Made by a program: the position numbers and the translations under genes. This document shows positions 17,515 through 24,486 of a stretch of DNA of 64,000 nucleotides, piece by piece. The stretch's first letter is position 1. Each line of letters starts with the position of its first letter. The DNA is from Azoarcus sp. (GTDB lineage: Bacteria > Pseudomonadota > Gammaproteobacteria > Burkholderiales > Rhodocyclaceae): positions 1 through 64,000 of the forward strand of contig JAUSOD010000028.1 in the NCBI GenBank assembly GCA_030656215.1, in the 5' to 3' direction. The notes beneath the pieces are model-generated. The model was not told the DNA's origin. It did not search any database and saw only the letters and a program-made list of their open reading frames with translations.

Positions 17515-17727
17515 TCAGAGGTCCAGGGCTTGCTCAACGTCGCGCAGGCGCCAGCGTGCCGATCGCCCAAGGTGGATCGGTGCGGGCAGACGACGGTCGG
17601 CCACGAGCTGGTGCCAGTGGCGAATCGAGATGTCGAGTAGTTCGGCTCCCGTCTTGGCGCTCAGAAGCGCGGTCGGTAGGTCGCGTGGGTTCTCGACATC
17701 GGTGAATTGTTCGGTGGTGGCGTTCAT
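17515..17727 (-). CDS. AlpA/excisionase-like HTH protein, 70 aa
   Basis: A short protein with the helix-turn-helix layout of the MerR-like excisionase/AlpA family: LLSAKTGAELLDISIRHWHQ, then a basic wing LPAPIHLGRSARWRLRDVEQAL. Such proteins bind DNA near mobile elements and control excision or prophage genes. The ATG at 17727 is preferred; a longer frame to 17880 reads as low-complexity Pro/Arg sequence. It is the most upstream intact gene of the minus-strand island block, consistent with a regulator, but no integrase is visible nearby. Confidence 0.75.
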   Translation of the reverse strand: MNATTEQFTDVENPRDLPTALLSAKTGAELLDISIRHWHQLVADRRLPAPIHLGRSARWRLRDVEQALDL

Positions 17728-17797
17728 GGTGGGTCTATGCGCTGGTGTGCAGACCCCAGCGTGCACGAACTTTTGCGGCCTGTCAGGAAACCGCTGA

Positions 17798-18096
17798 TCA
17801 GGGCTGATTTTTCCGCTGAAGGGCGCGTTTGAAGTGCGCGGGCGTGCTGGTGCAGGGTGTGGGAAGCGGTCGGAGCACATGCGAGACTATGTTCGCAGCC
17901 GATGATCCGAGAATCAGGGCCGCGGTCCCGAGCGTTGCTCTGACTTCCTGCTCATAGGCCTGGATGCTCTTGGCGCGCTTGGATCGAGGGCGACCGAACG
18001 CCGAGCCTCGACGATGGCAATCAATTTTTCGAGCTCGATCCTAGCTTGATGGGAACTCGCACCACCACTCCTGCGCGTGCTGCCTCGGAACTCCAT
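17798..18096 (-). pseudogene. Possible frame-shifted small gene
   Basis: Two frames look coding in turn: from ATG 18096 a frame with ARIELEKLIAIVEARRSV, then after about 17988-18000 a second frame with GRPRSKRAKSIQAYEQEVRA that ends at 17798. Joined, they give a charged helical protein of roughly 95 residues. Neither frame alone has a good start and stop with normal codon use. No function recognised. The rest of 17728-18040 holds nothing else I can support. Confidence 0.3.
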
Positions 18097-18372
18097 CAAC
18101 GTGATCGATCTGGAAGCCGCGGATGAGCATGCCACGCGGAGTAACCCTCAGAATTGCGACGTCGAACAGTGGCGCAATAACCCCACGCCTGGAGGACATG
18201 CCGTAGCTCTCCCAAACCTTGGCGCACTTCAGAGGCCGGCCCTCGGCATTCCCTGTCGGCCAGTCGTCCAGTCGTCCACAGTGAGCGTGCCCACCTGCCC
18301 CGGGTCGGCGCGGCATTCTTCCCGGGATCGGCGAGCACCACAACGCAAGAGCTGGACAAGTCGGACTTGCAT
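18041..18372 (-). pseudogene. Possible frame-split gene divergent from the SRAP gene
   Basis: From ATG 18372 a 47-codon frame (GTLTVDDWTTGRQGMPRA near its end) stops at 18229. Another frame then continues with AKVWESYGMSSRRGVIAPLF and DVAILRVTPRGMLIRGF to a TAG at 18041. Codon use looks coding in both pieces, so a single frameshift near 18229-18240 is likely. The start lies 10 bases from the LexA box at 18382, so it could have been SOS-controlled together with the divergent SRAP gene. No ribosome-binding site is evident. Confidence 0.35.
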
Positions 18373-18381
18373 GGCGAGTGG

Positions 18382-18397
18382 CTGTATAAAACACCAG
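18382..18397. promoter_or_regulatory. LexA (SOS) box upstream of the SRAP gene
   Basis: CTGTATAAAACACCAG matches the E. coli-type LexA consensus CTGT-N8-ACAG with one mismatch in the right half (CCAG). It lies 60 bases upstream of the SRAP start and also within the divergent region facing the 18372 ATG. The centre includes TATAAA, so LexA would cover the -10 box. SRAP-family genes are often SOS-associated, which supports the call. Confidence 0.65.
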
Positions 18398-18456
18398 TTT
18401 AACCCGCTGCCTGGCTCGGGTGTAGGCTGTCTACTCGCCGTAGATGGGAGATATCC

Positions 18457-19134
18457 ATGTGCGGACGGTACGCCCTCTACGGGCCACACTCCCGGCTTCA
18501 GAGAGAGTTCGATTTCGAGTTTGAGGAGATCGACAAGGTCAAGATCGACCTGTACAACATCGCTCCGTCACAGTGGGCGCCGGTCATCCGCGCAACGCCT
18601 GCCGGACGTCGTTCCCTTATTCGTGCGCGGTGGGGCCTGCTCCCGTCGTGGGTCAAGGAGCCGGGCAAGCTGACTCAACCGATCAATGCGAAAGTGGAGA
18701 CGGCCGCCGAGAAACCCATGTTCAGGCACGCCTTCCGGCACTCGCGCGTTCTGGTACCCATCTCGGGTTTCTACGAGTGGCAACCTGTCGCCGGCGGCAA
18801 GCAGCCTTTCTTCATCCGCCCAGTGAACCACGAGTCCCACTTCGCTTTGGGTGGCTTGCTCGAGCGCTGGGACGGGCCCGACGGTGTGGTGCTCACGTTC
18901 GCGGTGCTGACAACAGAGGCAAACGAGTTGATTCGACCGATTCACGATCGGATGCCGGTCATCATTCGGCCGGAGAACTATGATGCCTGGCTCGATCCTG
19001 AGCTCGTCGACGCGGCTGCAGTCCGGAGCTTGGCCAGCCCCTACCCGGCGGATCTGATGGAAAAGTACCCAGTTGGTCGAGCGGTGGGGAATCCCCGGGC
19101 GCAGGGACCGGAGTTGATCGAGCCGACCGGCTAG
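18457..19134 (+). CDS. SOS response-associated (SRAP/YedK/HMCES-like) protein
   Basis: SRAP proteins crosslink to abasic sites in single-stranded DNA through the N-terminal cysteine and protect them. The 225-aa protein has the diagnostic residues: MCGRY with Cys2 exposed after Met removal, Asn77 in NAKVE, Glu107 in FYEW, and His163 in PIHDRMP. Length is normal. A LexA box lies 60 bases upstream, fitting SOS induction. It stands alone on the plus strand, convergent with the two-gene membrane module. Confidence 0.95.
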   Translation: MCGRYALYGPHSRLQREFDFEFEEIDKVKIDLYNIAPSQWAPVIRATPAGRRSLIRARWGLLPSWVKEPGKLTQPINAKVETAAEKPMFRHAFRHSRVLVPISGFYEWQPVAGGKQPFFIRPVNHESHFALGGLLERWDGPDGVVLTFAVLTTEANELIRPIHDRMPVIIRPENYDAWLDPELVDAAAVRSLASPYPADLMEKYPVGRAVGNPRAQGPELIEPTG

Positions 19135-19158
19135 TATTTTGTGCGCGTTCTGATGAAG

Positions 19159-19701
19159 TTACGAACTCGACCGGCCGGATGCCTCGACGGCTTTCCGCTT
19201 GTAGCCCGAGACCGTCTCGCGGTGACGAACCTCCGCATCAGATGCCGACTTGATCACATCCGCCGGAACCAGAGTAAGGATGACCGTCCACGCCTGCCAC
19301 AAGGTCAAGACAACGAGGAGCCCATAGGAGACCCCGCGGAGATGCTCACGATAGGGAAGCAACTCTGCAATGTTACGAAGGATGGGCACGAACAGCCCGG
19401 CGACTAGGACAATGCACAGGATGGCAGTCGAATGGATTGCCGGATGGAGTAGCTTTCCCATGCGTACCGGGGCCACCTCCGCCTTCCCCTGCTCGCCTCG
19501 AAACGACAATTTGAGCCGTTCAGGGTAGATGATTGCCAACCACGCACCAACAACAGCAAAGATGATGGAGGCTGTCGTGCGAAGCGCTTCGTATAGGGGC
19601 CATTGCTCCGCCATCGGCACCGCCTGACCGAAATGCAGCGCGCCCCCCACCGCCAACGCGGAGAGAACTATCGCAGGGATCAGGACAACGAGTCGAATCA
19701 T
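19159..19701 (-). CDS. Four-pass membrane protein of a two-gene module, 180 aa
   Basis: Hydrophobic segments at about residues 3-23, 40-59, 90-109 and 124-146 predict four membrane passes, with a charged loop between segments 2 and 3 and a basic/Ser-rich tail. The ATG overlaps the stop of the 339-aa gene by 4 bases (ATGA), so the two are translated together. I do not recognise the family. In anti-phage systems a small multi-pass membrane protein paired with a soluble sensor often acts as a membrane-damaging effector; that role is only inferred from the layout and the island setting. Confidence 0.7.
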   Translation of the reverse strand: MIRLVVLIPAIVLSALAVGGALHFGQAVPMAEQWPLYEALRTTASIIFAVVGAWLAIIYPERLKLSFRGEQGKAEVAPVRMGKLLHPAIHSTAILCIVLVAGLFVPILRNIAELLPYREHLRGVSYGLLVVLTLWQAWTVILTLVPADVIKSASDAEVRHRETVSGYKRKAVEASGRSSS

Positions 19702-20717
19702 TCCGTCAGTTTGATGATTTCCACGCGATTTTCAAGCAAAGCATTGAGGAGGGATTCCGCGTTCACAACTTCCTCGCTGTCCCGGGTAACGTCCAGCTCG
19801 AACTGACTCCGGGCAAGGGTGTGACTGAGCCAGTATGGTTGTGCAGACTGTCCCAGAAACATGAACCCGTAGTCGTCCCACTCGCTTTCGTGTCCGGCGT
19901 CCCAATCCTCGAAGATGGCCTGCAAGTCGTCCTCGGTCATTGCGCCGTTGAGCTCATACTGAACCCTGACCTTATCAGGATGCTTCGCCGGCTCCTCCAT
20001 GTGGGTCCAGCGTAACAGGCTCTGCCACTTGCTCAGGTCTTCCTCGCGGTCCAACTTCAGGACGGTTTTCCGAATCACTTTGCGAATGTTGATGCGGTTC
20101 TGCTGGATAAGTTCGCGCGCACCCGGCTTGCGCAACAGACCCGTTCGGAACCTCGGGTACAGGTTAATCGGCGCATCCTTCGCTGGGTCATTTGCGTACC
20201 CGAGAATCTCGACCTGGTCATCATCGTCGCTGTACACGACGTGATTTGAGAAGCTAGCAAGGAACGCCTCAACGTACTTTTGCAAGGACTGCTGCCCGGT
20301 CCAGAGATGCTGGAACCGAATGCTTGCAAACAGGTTTCGCGACGGGATGAACCAGAAGTAAGTCGCAAAACCAGGAATGCTGCCTTTCTCGATGTCGTTC
20401 ATGACCACTTCGGCACTGCCGACGCTCGAATTGCCGCGAATCGAAGCCACCCCTGACTCATTCGCGGGGGTCTGATTCCAGATCGAAACCAACCAAGTGT
20501 CGCCCAGCTTCCGGATGTCCATTAGGTACGCCGGATGCACGTCCTCCCCATCTGCCGGCTCGAAGGTCTTGGTCTCCGCCAGGCTCTTACCCTGACTCCA
20601 GTCATCCAGATTCTGGAGCGTCGCAGCAATGGACCCGAAAACCGGATGCTCTTTCCCACGCTTGAAATAGCCGCAATCAGAGATCTCATAGAAGCTGATT
20701 TTTGCTTTTTCCCTCAT
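19698..20717 (-). CDS. Soluble partner of the membrane module, 339 aa, unrecognised
   Basis: The protein begins MREKAKISFYEISDCGYFKR with AAGGGAG about 5 bases before the ATG. It has a compact N-terminal domain (residues 1-120, with KLGDTWLVSIWNQTP), a middle part GFATYFWFIPSRNLFASIRF, and a charged C-terminal half with IRKVIRKTVLKLDREEDL. No P-loop, nuclease or HTH motif is evident, and no signal peptide. It is the first gene of a two-gene operon with the 180-aa membrane protein. The pair lies between a SOS gene and tRNA-Thr. I cannot assign a known family; a stress or phage sensor is the inferred role. Confidence 0.75.
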   Translation of the reverse strand: MREKAKISFYEISDCGYFKRGKEHPVFGSIAATLQNLDDWSQGKSLAETKTFEPADGEDVHPAYLMDIRKLGDTWLVSIWNQTPANESGVASIRGNSSVGSAEVVMNDIEKGSIPGFATYFWFIPSRNLFASIRFQHLWTGQQSLQKYVEAFLASFSNHVVYSDDDDQVEILGYANDPAKDAPINLYPRFRTGLLRKPGARELIQQNRINIRKVIRKTVLKLDREEDLSKWQSLLRWTHMEEPAKHPDKVRVQYELNGAMTEDDLQAIFEDWDAGHESEWDDYGFMFLGQSAQPYWLSHTLARSQFELDVTRDSEEVVNAESLLNALLENRVEIIKLTE

Positions 20718-20960
20718 TCCACTCCCTTGCGACAGCTAGGTTTCCGTCATTCTGGCTGCGGCACCCGTTCCGCTGGATGTCCTCGTTCGCGCTAGTTTTA
20801 CCGTCCCATCAACACGACGCGAGTCAATTTCTCAGTTTTGCTATGCATCCCTCGCCGGCATGAGCAAGACTCGACACCGATTCTCACTCGGCCGCAGACG
20901 CGCCCATCAGTCGGATCACTTCCTCTGCTGAAGTAACCCCAGCGTAACCCCGGCACCAAG

Positions 20961-20988
20961 AAAAAAGGCCTGCATCGCTGCAAGCCCT
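20961..20988 (-). terminator. Terminator downstream of tRNA-Thr
   Basis: On the minus strand GGGCTTGCA pairs with TGCAGGCC (one G-T wobble) around a GCGA loop and is followed by six T. It lies just 3' of the tRNA-Thr gene on the same strand and probably ends its transcript. Confidence 0.65.
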
Positions 20989-20996
20989 TGATTTAA

Positions 20997-21072
20997 TGGT
21001 GCCCCCGGACGGAATCGAACCGCCGACCTTCGGTTTACAAAACCGTTGCTCTACCAACTGAGCTACAAGGGC
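20997..21072 (-). tRNA. tRNA-Thr (TGT)
   Basis: A 76-base cloverleaf on the minus strand: acceptor arm GCCCTTG pairing with CGGGGGC (two G-T pairs), D arm with AGCTCAGTTGGTAGAGC, anticodon loop TTTGTAA giving anticodon TGT (Thr), T arm GGTTCGATTCC, and an encoded CCA. It lies at the edge between island-like DNA and core genes, a usual integration site, although no att duplication is visible in the window. Confidence 0.95.
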
Positions 21073-21167
21073 TTCACTTCAGGTCGCGGATTATAGCCGA
21101 AGTCGCCGAGACCGCCAGTATCCAGCACGAACATGAACGCGACAAAGGGCTTTCCTTTTCTCAATTA

Positions 21168-21183
21168 CTGTATAAAATTACAG
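21168..21183. promoter_or_regulatory. Strong LexA (SOS) box
   Basis: CTGTATAAAATTACAG is a full CTGT-N8-ACAG match, flanked by TA on the left and TT on the right as in the 20-base consensus. It lies 52 bases before the ATG of the 53-aa membrane protein. TATAAA inside the box is a likely -10 element, so LexA would block the promoter directly. Confidence 0.85.
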
Positions 21184-21234
21184 TTACCGAGACAGCAGTT
21201 TGCGTCGTCTCATTCACTTCGATGGAGAGACACA

Positions 21235-21396
21235 ATGGAACCGAAAATCAATCGACTTCTCATGGGCTGCGGCTTGCTGGCGGGGCTGATGCTGGGTACC
21301 GGAAACGCGGGGGGCGCGATTGCACTGACGCTGGCGGGGGTGGCCGGAGCATGGCTTTTGCGCACGCGGCCCGGAGAAGAGCGTAGCTTGTGGTGA
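21235..21396 (+). CDS. SOS-controlled small membrane protein, 53 aa
   Basis: The ATG at 21235 follows GGAGAG by about 6 bases; a longer frame to 21133 would begin upstream of the LexA box and is rejected. The protein has two short hydrophobic segments (about residues 8-21 and 26-42) rich in Gly/Ala/Leu, with a basic turnless tail RTRPGEERSLW, so it is probably an inner-membrane hairpin. The strong LexA box makes DNA damage the likely inducer. Small SOS-induced membrane proteins that stop division (such as Caulobacter SidA and DidA) are a possible parallel, but there is no sequence basis for homology. Confidence 0.65.
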   Translation: MEPKINRLLMGCGLLAGLMLGTGNAGGAIALTLAGVAGAWLLRTRPGEERSLW

Positions 21397-21413
21397 CAAG
21401 CTGGAGATGAGGC

Positions 21414-21896
21414 TCAGGGCCGTAACGGAATCGACGTGCCTCGGTCGACGGCTACAGCAGTCACGCTGTTCTTGGGGCTGCCTTCGATCAGTTTGTCAGA
21501 GTAGGTGAGATAGACAAGCACATTGCGCTTGGCATCAACCATGCGGACGACCTGCAGACGCTTGAAGAGCACCGACAGACGCTCGGAAAAGACCTCTTCC
21601 TTCAACGGAACCGGTTCGCGAAACCGGATCGGTCCCACCTGCCGACATGCGATGGATGCATCGGAACGATCCTCTGCCAGGCCGACAGCACCGGAGAGCC
21701 CGCCCGTTTTAGCGCGCGAAACATAACAGGTTACGCCCTCCACGCGGGGGTCGTCGTAAGCTTCGACGACCACCTTGTGATTGGGGCCGATCAGCTTCCA
21801 GACCGTGGACACCTCACCAACTGTCTCGGCATGGGCCGGGGAGCTCAATATGAGCACAGCGGCAAAAGTGGCAAAAAGTGGGCGCAAGGAAAGCAT
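21414..21896 (-). CDS. creA: CreA family periplasmic protein
   Basis: CreA proteins are conserved periplasmic proteins of unknown function. This 160-aa protein has a signal peptide ending in AHA, then [39 protein letters not shown] and [13 protein letters not shown], which are the family's conserved blocks with the Cys pair. The ATG at 21896 overlaps the stop of the upstream ProQ-like gene by one base (TGATG), so the genes are coupled; a GTG one codon earlier is also possible. Confidence 0.92.
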   Translation of the reverse strand: MLSLRPLFATFAAVLILSSPAHAETVGEVSTVWKLIGPNHKVVVEAYDDPRVEGVTCYVSRAKTGGLSGAVGLAEDRSDASIACRQVGPIRFREPVPLKEEVFSERLSVLFKRLQVVRMVDAKRNVLVYLTYSDKLIEGSPKNSVTAVAVDRGTSIPLRP

Positions 21897-22330
21897 CACT
21901 TGCCGAACTTGCTCACAAGCTGCTGCAGCTTCTCGCCACGACGGAGCTCCGCTTCCTCGGCTTTGCGCTTTGCCTCTTCTGCCTCGCGCTTCGCACGCTG
22001 CAGTTTGGCCGCGGCAGCAAAGCGTTCCTTCAGGGTTGTCGACGCATGTGTGCGCTGCTCCTCGGTGACTTCGCCCGCCACCGCTCCATCGAAATCAAAA
22101 CGCTCCGTGGCACGCTCCATCGCCTTCAGATAGCGCGTGGAAGCCGTGTGCATCCGCAATGCGGTGCGCAGCGTTTTCTTTTCGAACTCCGGAAAACGCT
22201 CAAGGATGTTCGTGTCGATTCGGATTGCCAGGGGCTTGAAGTCGCGGAAAGTCGGCGACTGCTCCTGAAGCTTCTGCAACAGGGCACGGGGCTCGAGAGC
22301 AGTCTTAACGGGAGGCGTTTCGTTCGTCAT
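21896..22330 (-). CDS. ProQ/FinO-domain RNA-binding protein
   Basis: FinO-domain proteins bind structured RNAs and act as RNA chaperones. In this 144-aa protein the FinO region spans about residues 15-100, with [19 protein letters not shown] and [19 protein letters not shown] as typical blocks. It is followed by a Lys/Glu/Ala-rich coiled tail ([19 protein letters not shown]). The ATG at 22330 gives the expected N-terminus. It is co-transcribed with creA. Confidence 0.88.
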   Translation of the reverse strand: MTNETPPVKTALEPRALLQKLQEQSPTFRDFKPLAIRIDTNILERFPEFEKKTLRTALRMHTASTRYLKAMERATERFDFDGAVAGEVTEEQRTHASTTLKERFAAAAKLQRAKREAEEAKRKAEEAELRRGEKLQQLVSKFGK

Positions 22331-22639
22331 GGTGCAGCAGGCTGGTCGGCAGGAAGTTTGCATTCTACCTGAGGCATCAAGGTGAAAGCCTCTATCGGCA
22401 GCAATGCTCTTTTTGGCAACTCCTCCGGCCAAGGATCGGGACCAGACCTATGCCCCTGCCACCAGGGAGTGGGGCAGCCCCACTTTCGCCCCATTTCGAC
22501 GCCGCAGGCCTTGCAGAGGGTGCTCGGCCATCCCTTATGTGTTGGATATCAGGAAGGTAGAAAGGCATAATCAGACATTGAATATCGTTGCAGAACCCGC
22601 TTGGGGACTGCACCCGCCGCAATCTTCCGGATTCAGTGA
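22331..22639. other. Intergenic region between proQ-like and GGDEF genes
   Basis: No gene is supported here. A GTGGGGC/GCCCCAC inverted repeat lies at 22469-22483, followed by TTT. A possible sigma-70 promoter for the downstream cyclase is TTGGAT (22542-22547), an 18-base spacer, and CATAAT (22566-22571). The region also must hold the divergent promoter for proQ-creA, which I cannot pinpoint. Confidence 0.4.
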
Positions 22640-24445
22640 ATGACCCGACCGCCACCTGCCACGCCCGTGCCCCAGAAAGCTGCGGACGCAGATTCGCGCG
22701 GTCATGGCAAGAGTGCGGGCAACGATGGCGCCGCTTCTCCATCGGAGATCGCTCGAGAAACCTTGCGGCAGCTTGCCACAAGTCGAGTGCCTCCCACCCC
22801 GGATAACTACCGCGACCTGTACGTCCAGATTTCCGGGTCGATTGCGGAAGACGCCTTCCCGACCCGCGCACTGAAGGCGATTGCCGCTGCGCTGCCACGC
22901 TCCAGCCCGGAAGCATTGCGTATTGCGCGCCTGTTTGAGAACGGCGTAGCCAGCGCTCAGTGGCCGGCGCTACGACAGGCAATCGTGGTCATCTGCGAGA
23001 TGCAGGGTTCGGGTCAGAAACAGTGGGCGACACTGATCCAGAATCTCGCAACACATCTTGAGCGCGCTGGCGACGCCCCCACCCTGGCCCGCAAACGGGA
23101 AGCACTCGACCATGTTCTGGCGGGTAGTCCGGACCCCGAGCAGCTTTTTGCGCGCCTCGGCGCCCTCATCCGCAGTTGGGGGCAAACCCCTGATGAAACG
23201 TGCTTGCCTGTCGTCTCGGCTGCCACCGTCACGAAAACGGGTGGATTGAATGAGTTCATAGACAACCCGCTGCGGCCCTTGCTGGCCAATCTGTTGACGC
23301 GCGGCGTCATCCCCTTGACCGACGGGGACGAGGCGCTGGCTGCAGCGGCACGCGAGCTTTCAAGCGTCGTCCTGAGTGCCCCGGTTGAATCGATCGCGGG
23401 GCGCCTCGACCACCTGATTACGCGGATGGAGTGGACTGGCGAAGAGCACCGCGCAATTCGACAGGCACTACTGACTCTCCTGCGCCTCATCATCGACAAC
23501 ATTCGCGAACTTGTCATCGATGACAGCTGGCTGCATGGGCAACTGTCGATCATTTCGGAGGCTTTTGACGGCGTACTCGACATCCGGCTGCTCGACGAGG
23601 TGGAGCACCGTCTGCGCGATGTCATCGAAAAGCAGAGTCACCTGAAACGTCAGTTGTCCGACGCCCAGCAGCGGCTCAAGTCCATGCTGGCCGGCTTTAT
23701 CGACCGCTTGTCAGACTTTTCCGCAGTGACGGGTGACTATCAGGAGGTGCTCGGACAGGGCGCCCAGCGCATCAGCAAGGCACAAAATATCGAAGAATTG
23801 TCGGACGTGGTCGAGGAGATCCTGCGCGAAACCCACAACACACGGGAATCCACCAAGCGCTCGGGCGAGGAGCTTTCCCGGTTGCGCGAGGAAGTCGACT
23901 CCGCCAACCAGCACATTCTGCGACTTCAGCGTGAGCTGGACGAAACCAGTGAGCTGGTCCGTCACGACCCGCTCACCGGTGCGCTCAATCGCAAGGGTCT
24001 GGACGAAGCACTCGCCCGCGAGATTTCGCGCATGCGACGGCTCGGCACCGCACTTTGCATCGGACTGCTAGACATCGACAACTTCAAGCAGATCAACGAC
24101 GCGCACGGCCATCTGGTGGGAGACGACGCACTGCGCCACCTGTCCGCCATCGTGCGTGAAACCCTGCGCCCGCAAGATGCGGTCGCGCGCTATGGCGGCG
24201 AGGAGTTTCTCATCCTGCTGCCCGACACCGAGCTTGATCAGGCCAACGCCATCCTGGTACGACTGCAGCGCGAGCTTACCCGTCGCTTCTTTCTCGCCAA
24301 CACGGAGCATTTGCTAATCACCTTCAGTGCCGGCATCAGCCGCCTCAGCCATGACGAGGATCCGATGATCGCCATCGACCGCGCCGACAAGGCGATGTAT
24401 GCCGCCAAGCGCGCGGGCAAGAACCGGGTGCTCAACGCCGCCTGA
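22640..24445 (+). CDS. Diguanylate cyclase (GGDEF), first of a tandem pair, 601 aa
   Basis: Makes cyclic di-GMP from two GTP. The C-terminal GGDEF domain has an intact active site GGEEF at 519-523 and an inhibitory I-site RPQD five residues before it. A coiled segment of about 60 residues (RLREEVDSANQHILRLQREL) precedes the domain. The long N-terminus (1-400) has no membrane segment or known sensor; it contains SEIARETLRQLA and PPTPDNY, which recur in the next gene. It is soluble. Its 3' neighbour is a paralogue, then flagellar genes, so control of motility is likely. Confidence 0.92.
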   Translation: MTRPPPATPVPQKAADADSRGHGKSAGNDGAASPSEIARETLRQLATSRVPPTPDNYRDLYVQISGSIAEDAFPTRALKAIAAALPRSSPEALRIARLFENGVASAQWPALRQAIVVICEMQGSGQKQWATLIQNLATHLERAGDAPTLARKREALDHVLAGSPDPEQLFARLGALIRSWGQTPDETCLPVVSAATVTKTGGLNEFIDNPLRPLLANLLTRGVIPLTDGDEALAAAARELSSVVLSAPVESIAGRLDHLITRMEWTGEEHRAIRQALLTLLRLIIDNIRELVIDDSWLHGQLSIISEAFDGVLDIRLLDEVEHRLRDVIEKQSHLKRQLSDAQQRLKSMLAGFIDRLSDFSAVTGDYQEVLGQGAQRISKAQNIEELSDVVEEILRETHNTRESTKRSGEELSRLREEVDSANQHILRLQRELDETSELVRHDPLTGALNRKGLDEALAREISRMRRLGTALCIGLLDIDNFKQINDAHGHLVGDDALRHLSAIVRETLRPQDAVARYGGEEFLILLPDTELDQANAILVRLQRELTRRFFLANTEHLLITFSAGISRLSHDEDPMIAIDRADKAMYAAKRAGKNRVLNAA

Positions 24446-24486
24446 CCCCCGTATTCCAGCATTCCGGCATCCCACAACAGGCCCAC

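Noticed and set aside
22404-22643. 79-codon frame before the first cyclase
   Set aside because: No ribosome-binding site, runs through the likely promoter and into the cyclase start.
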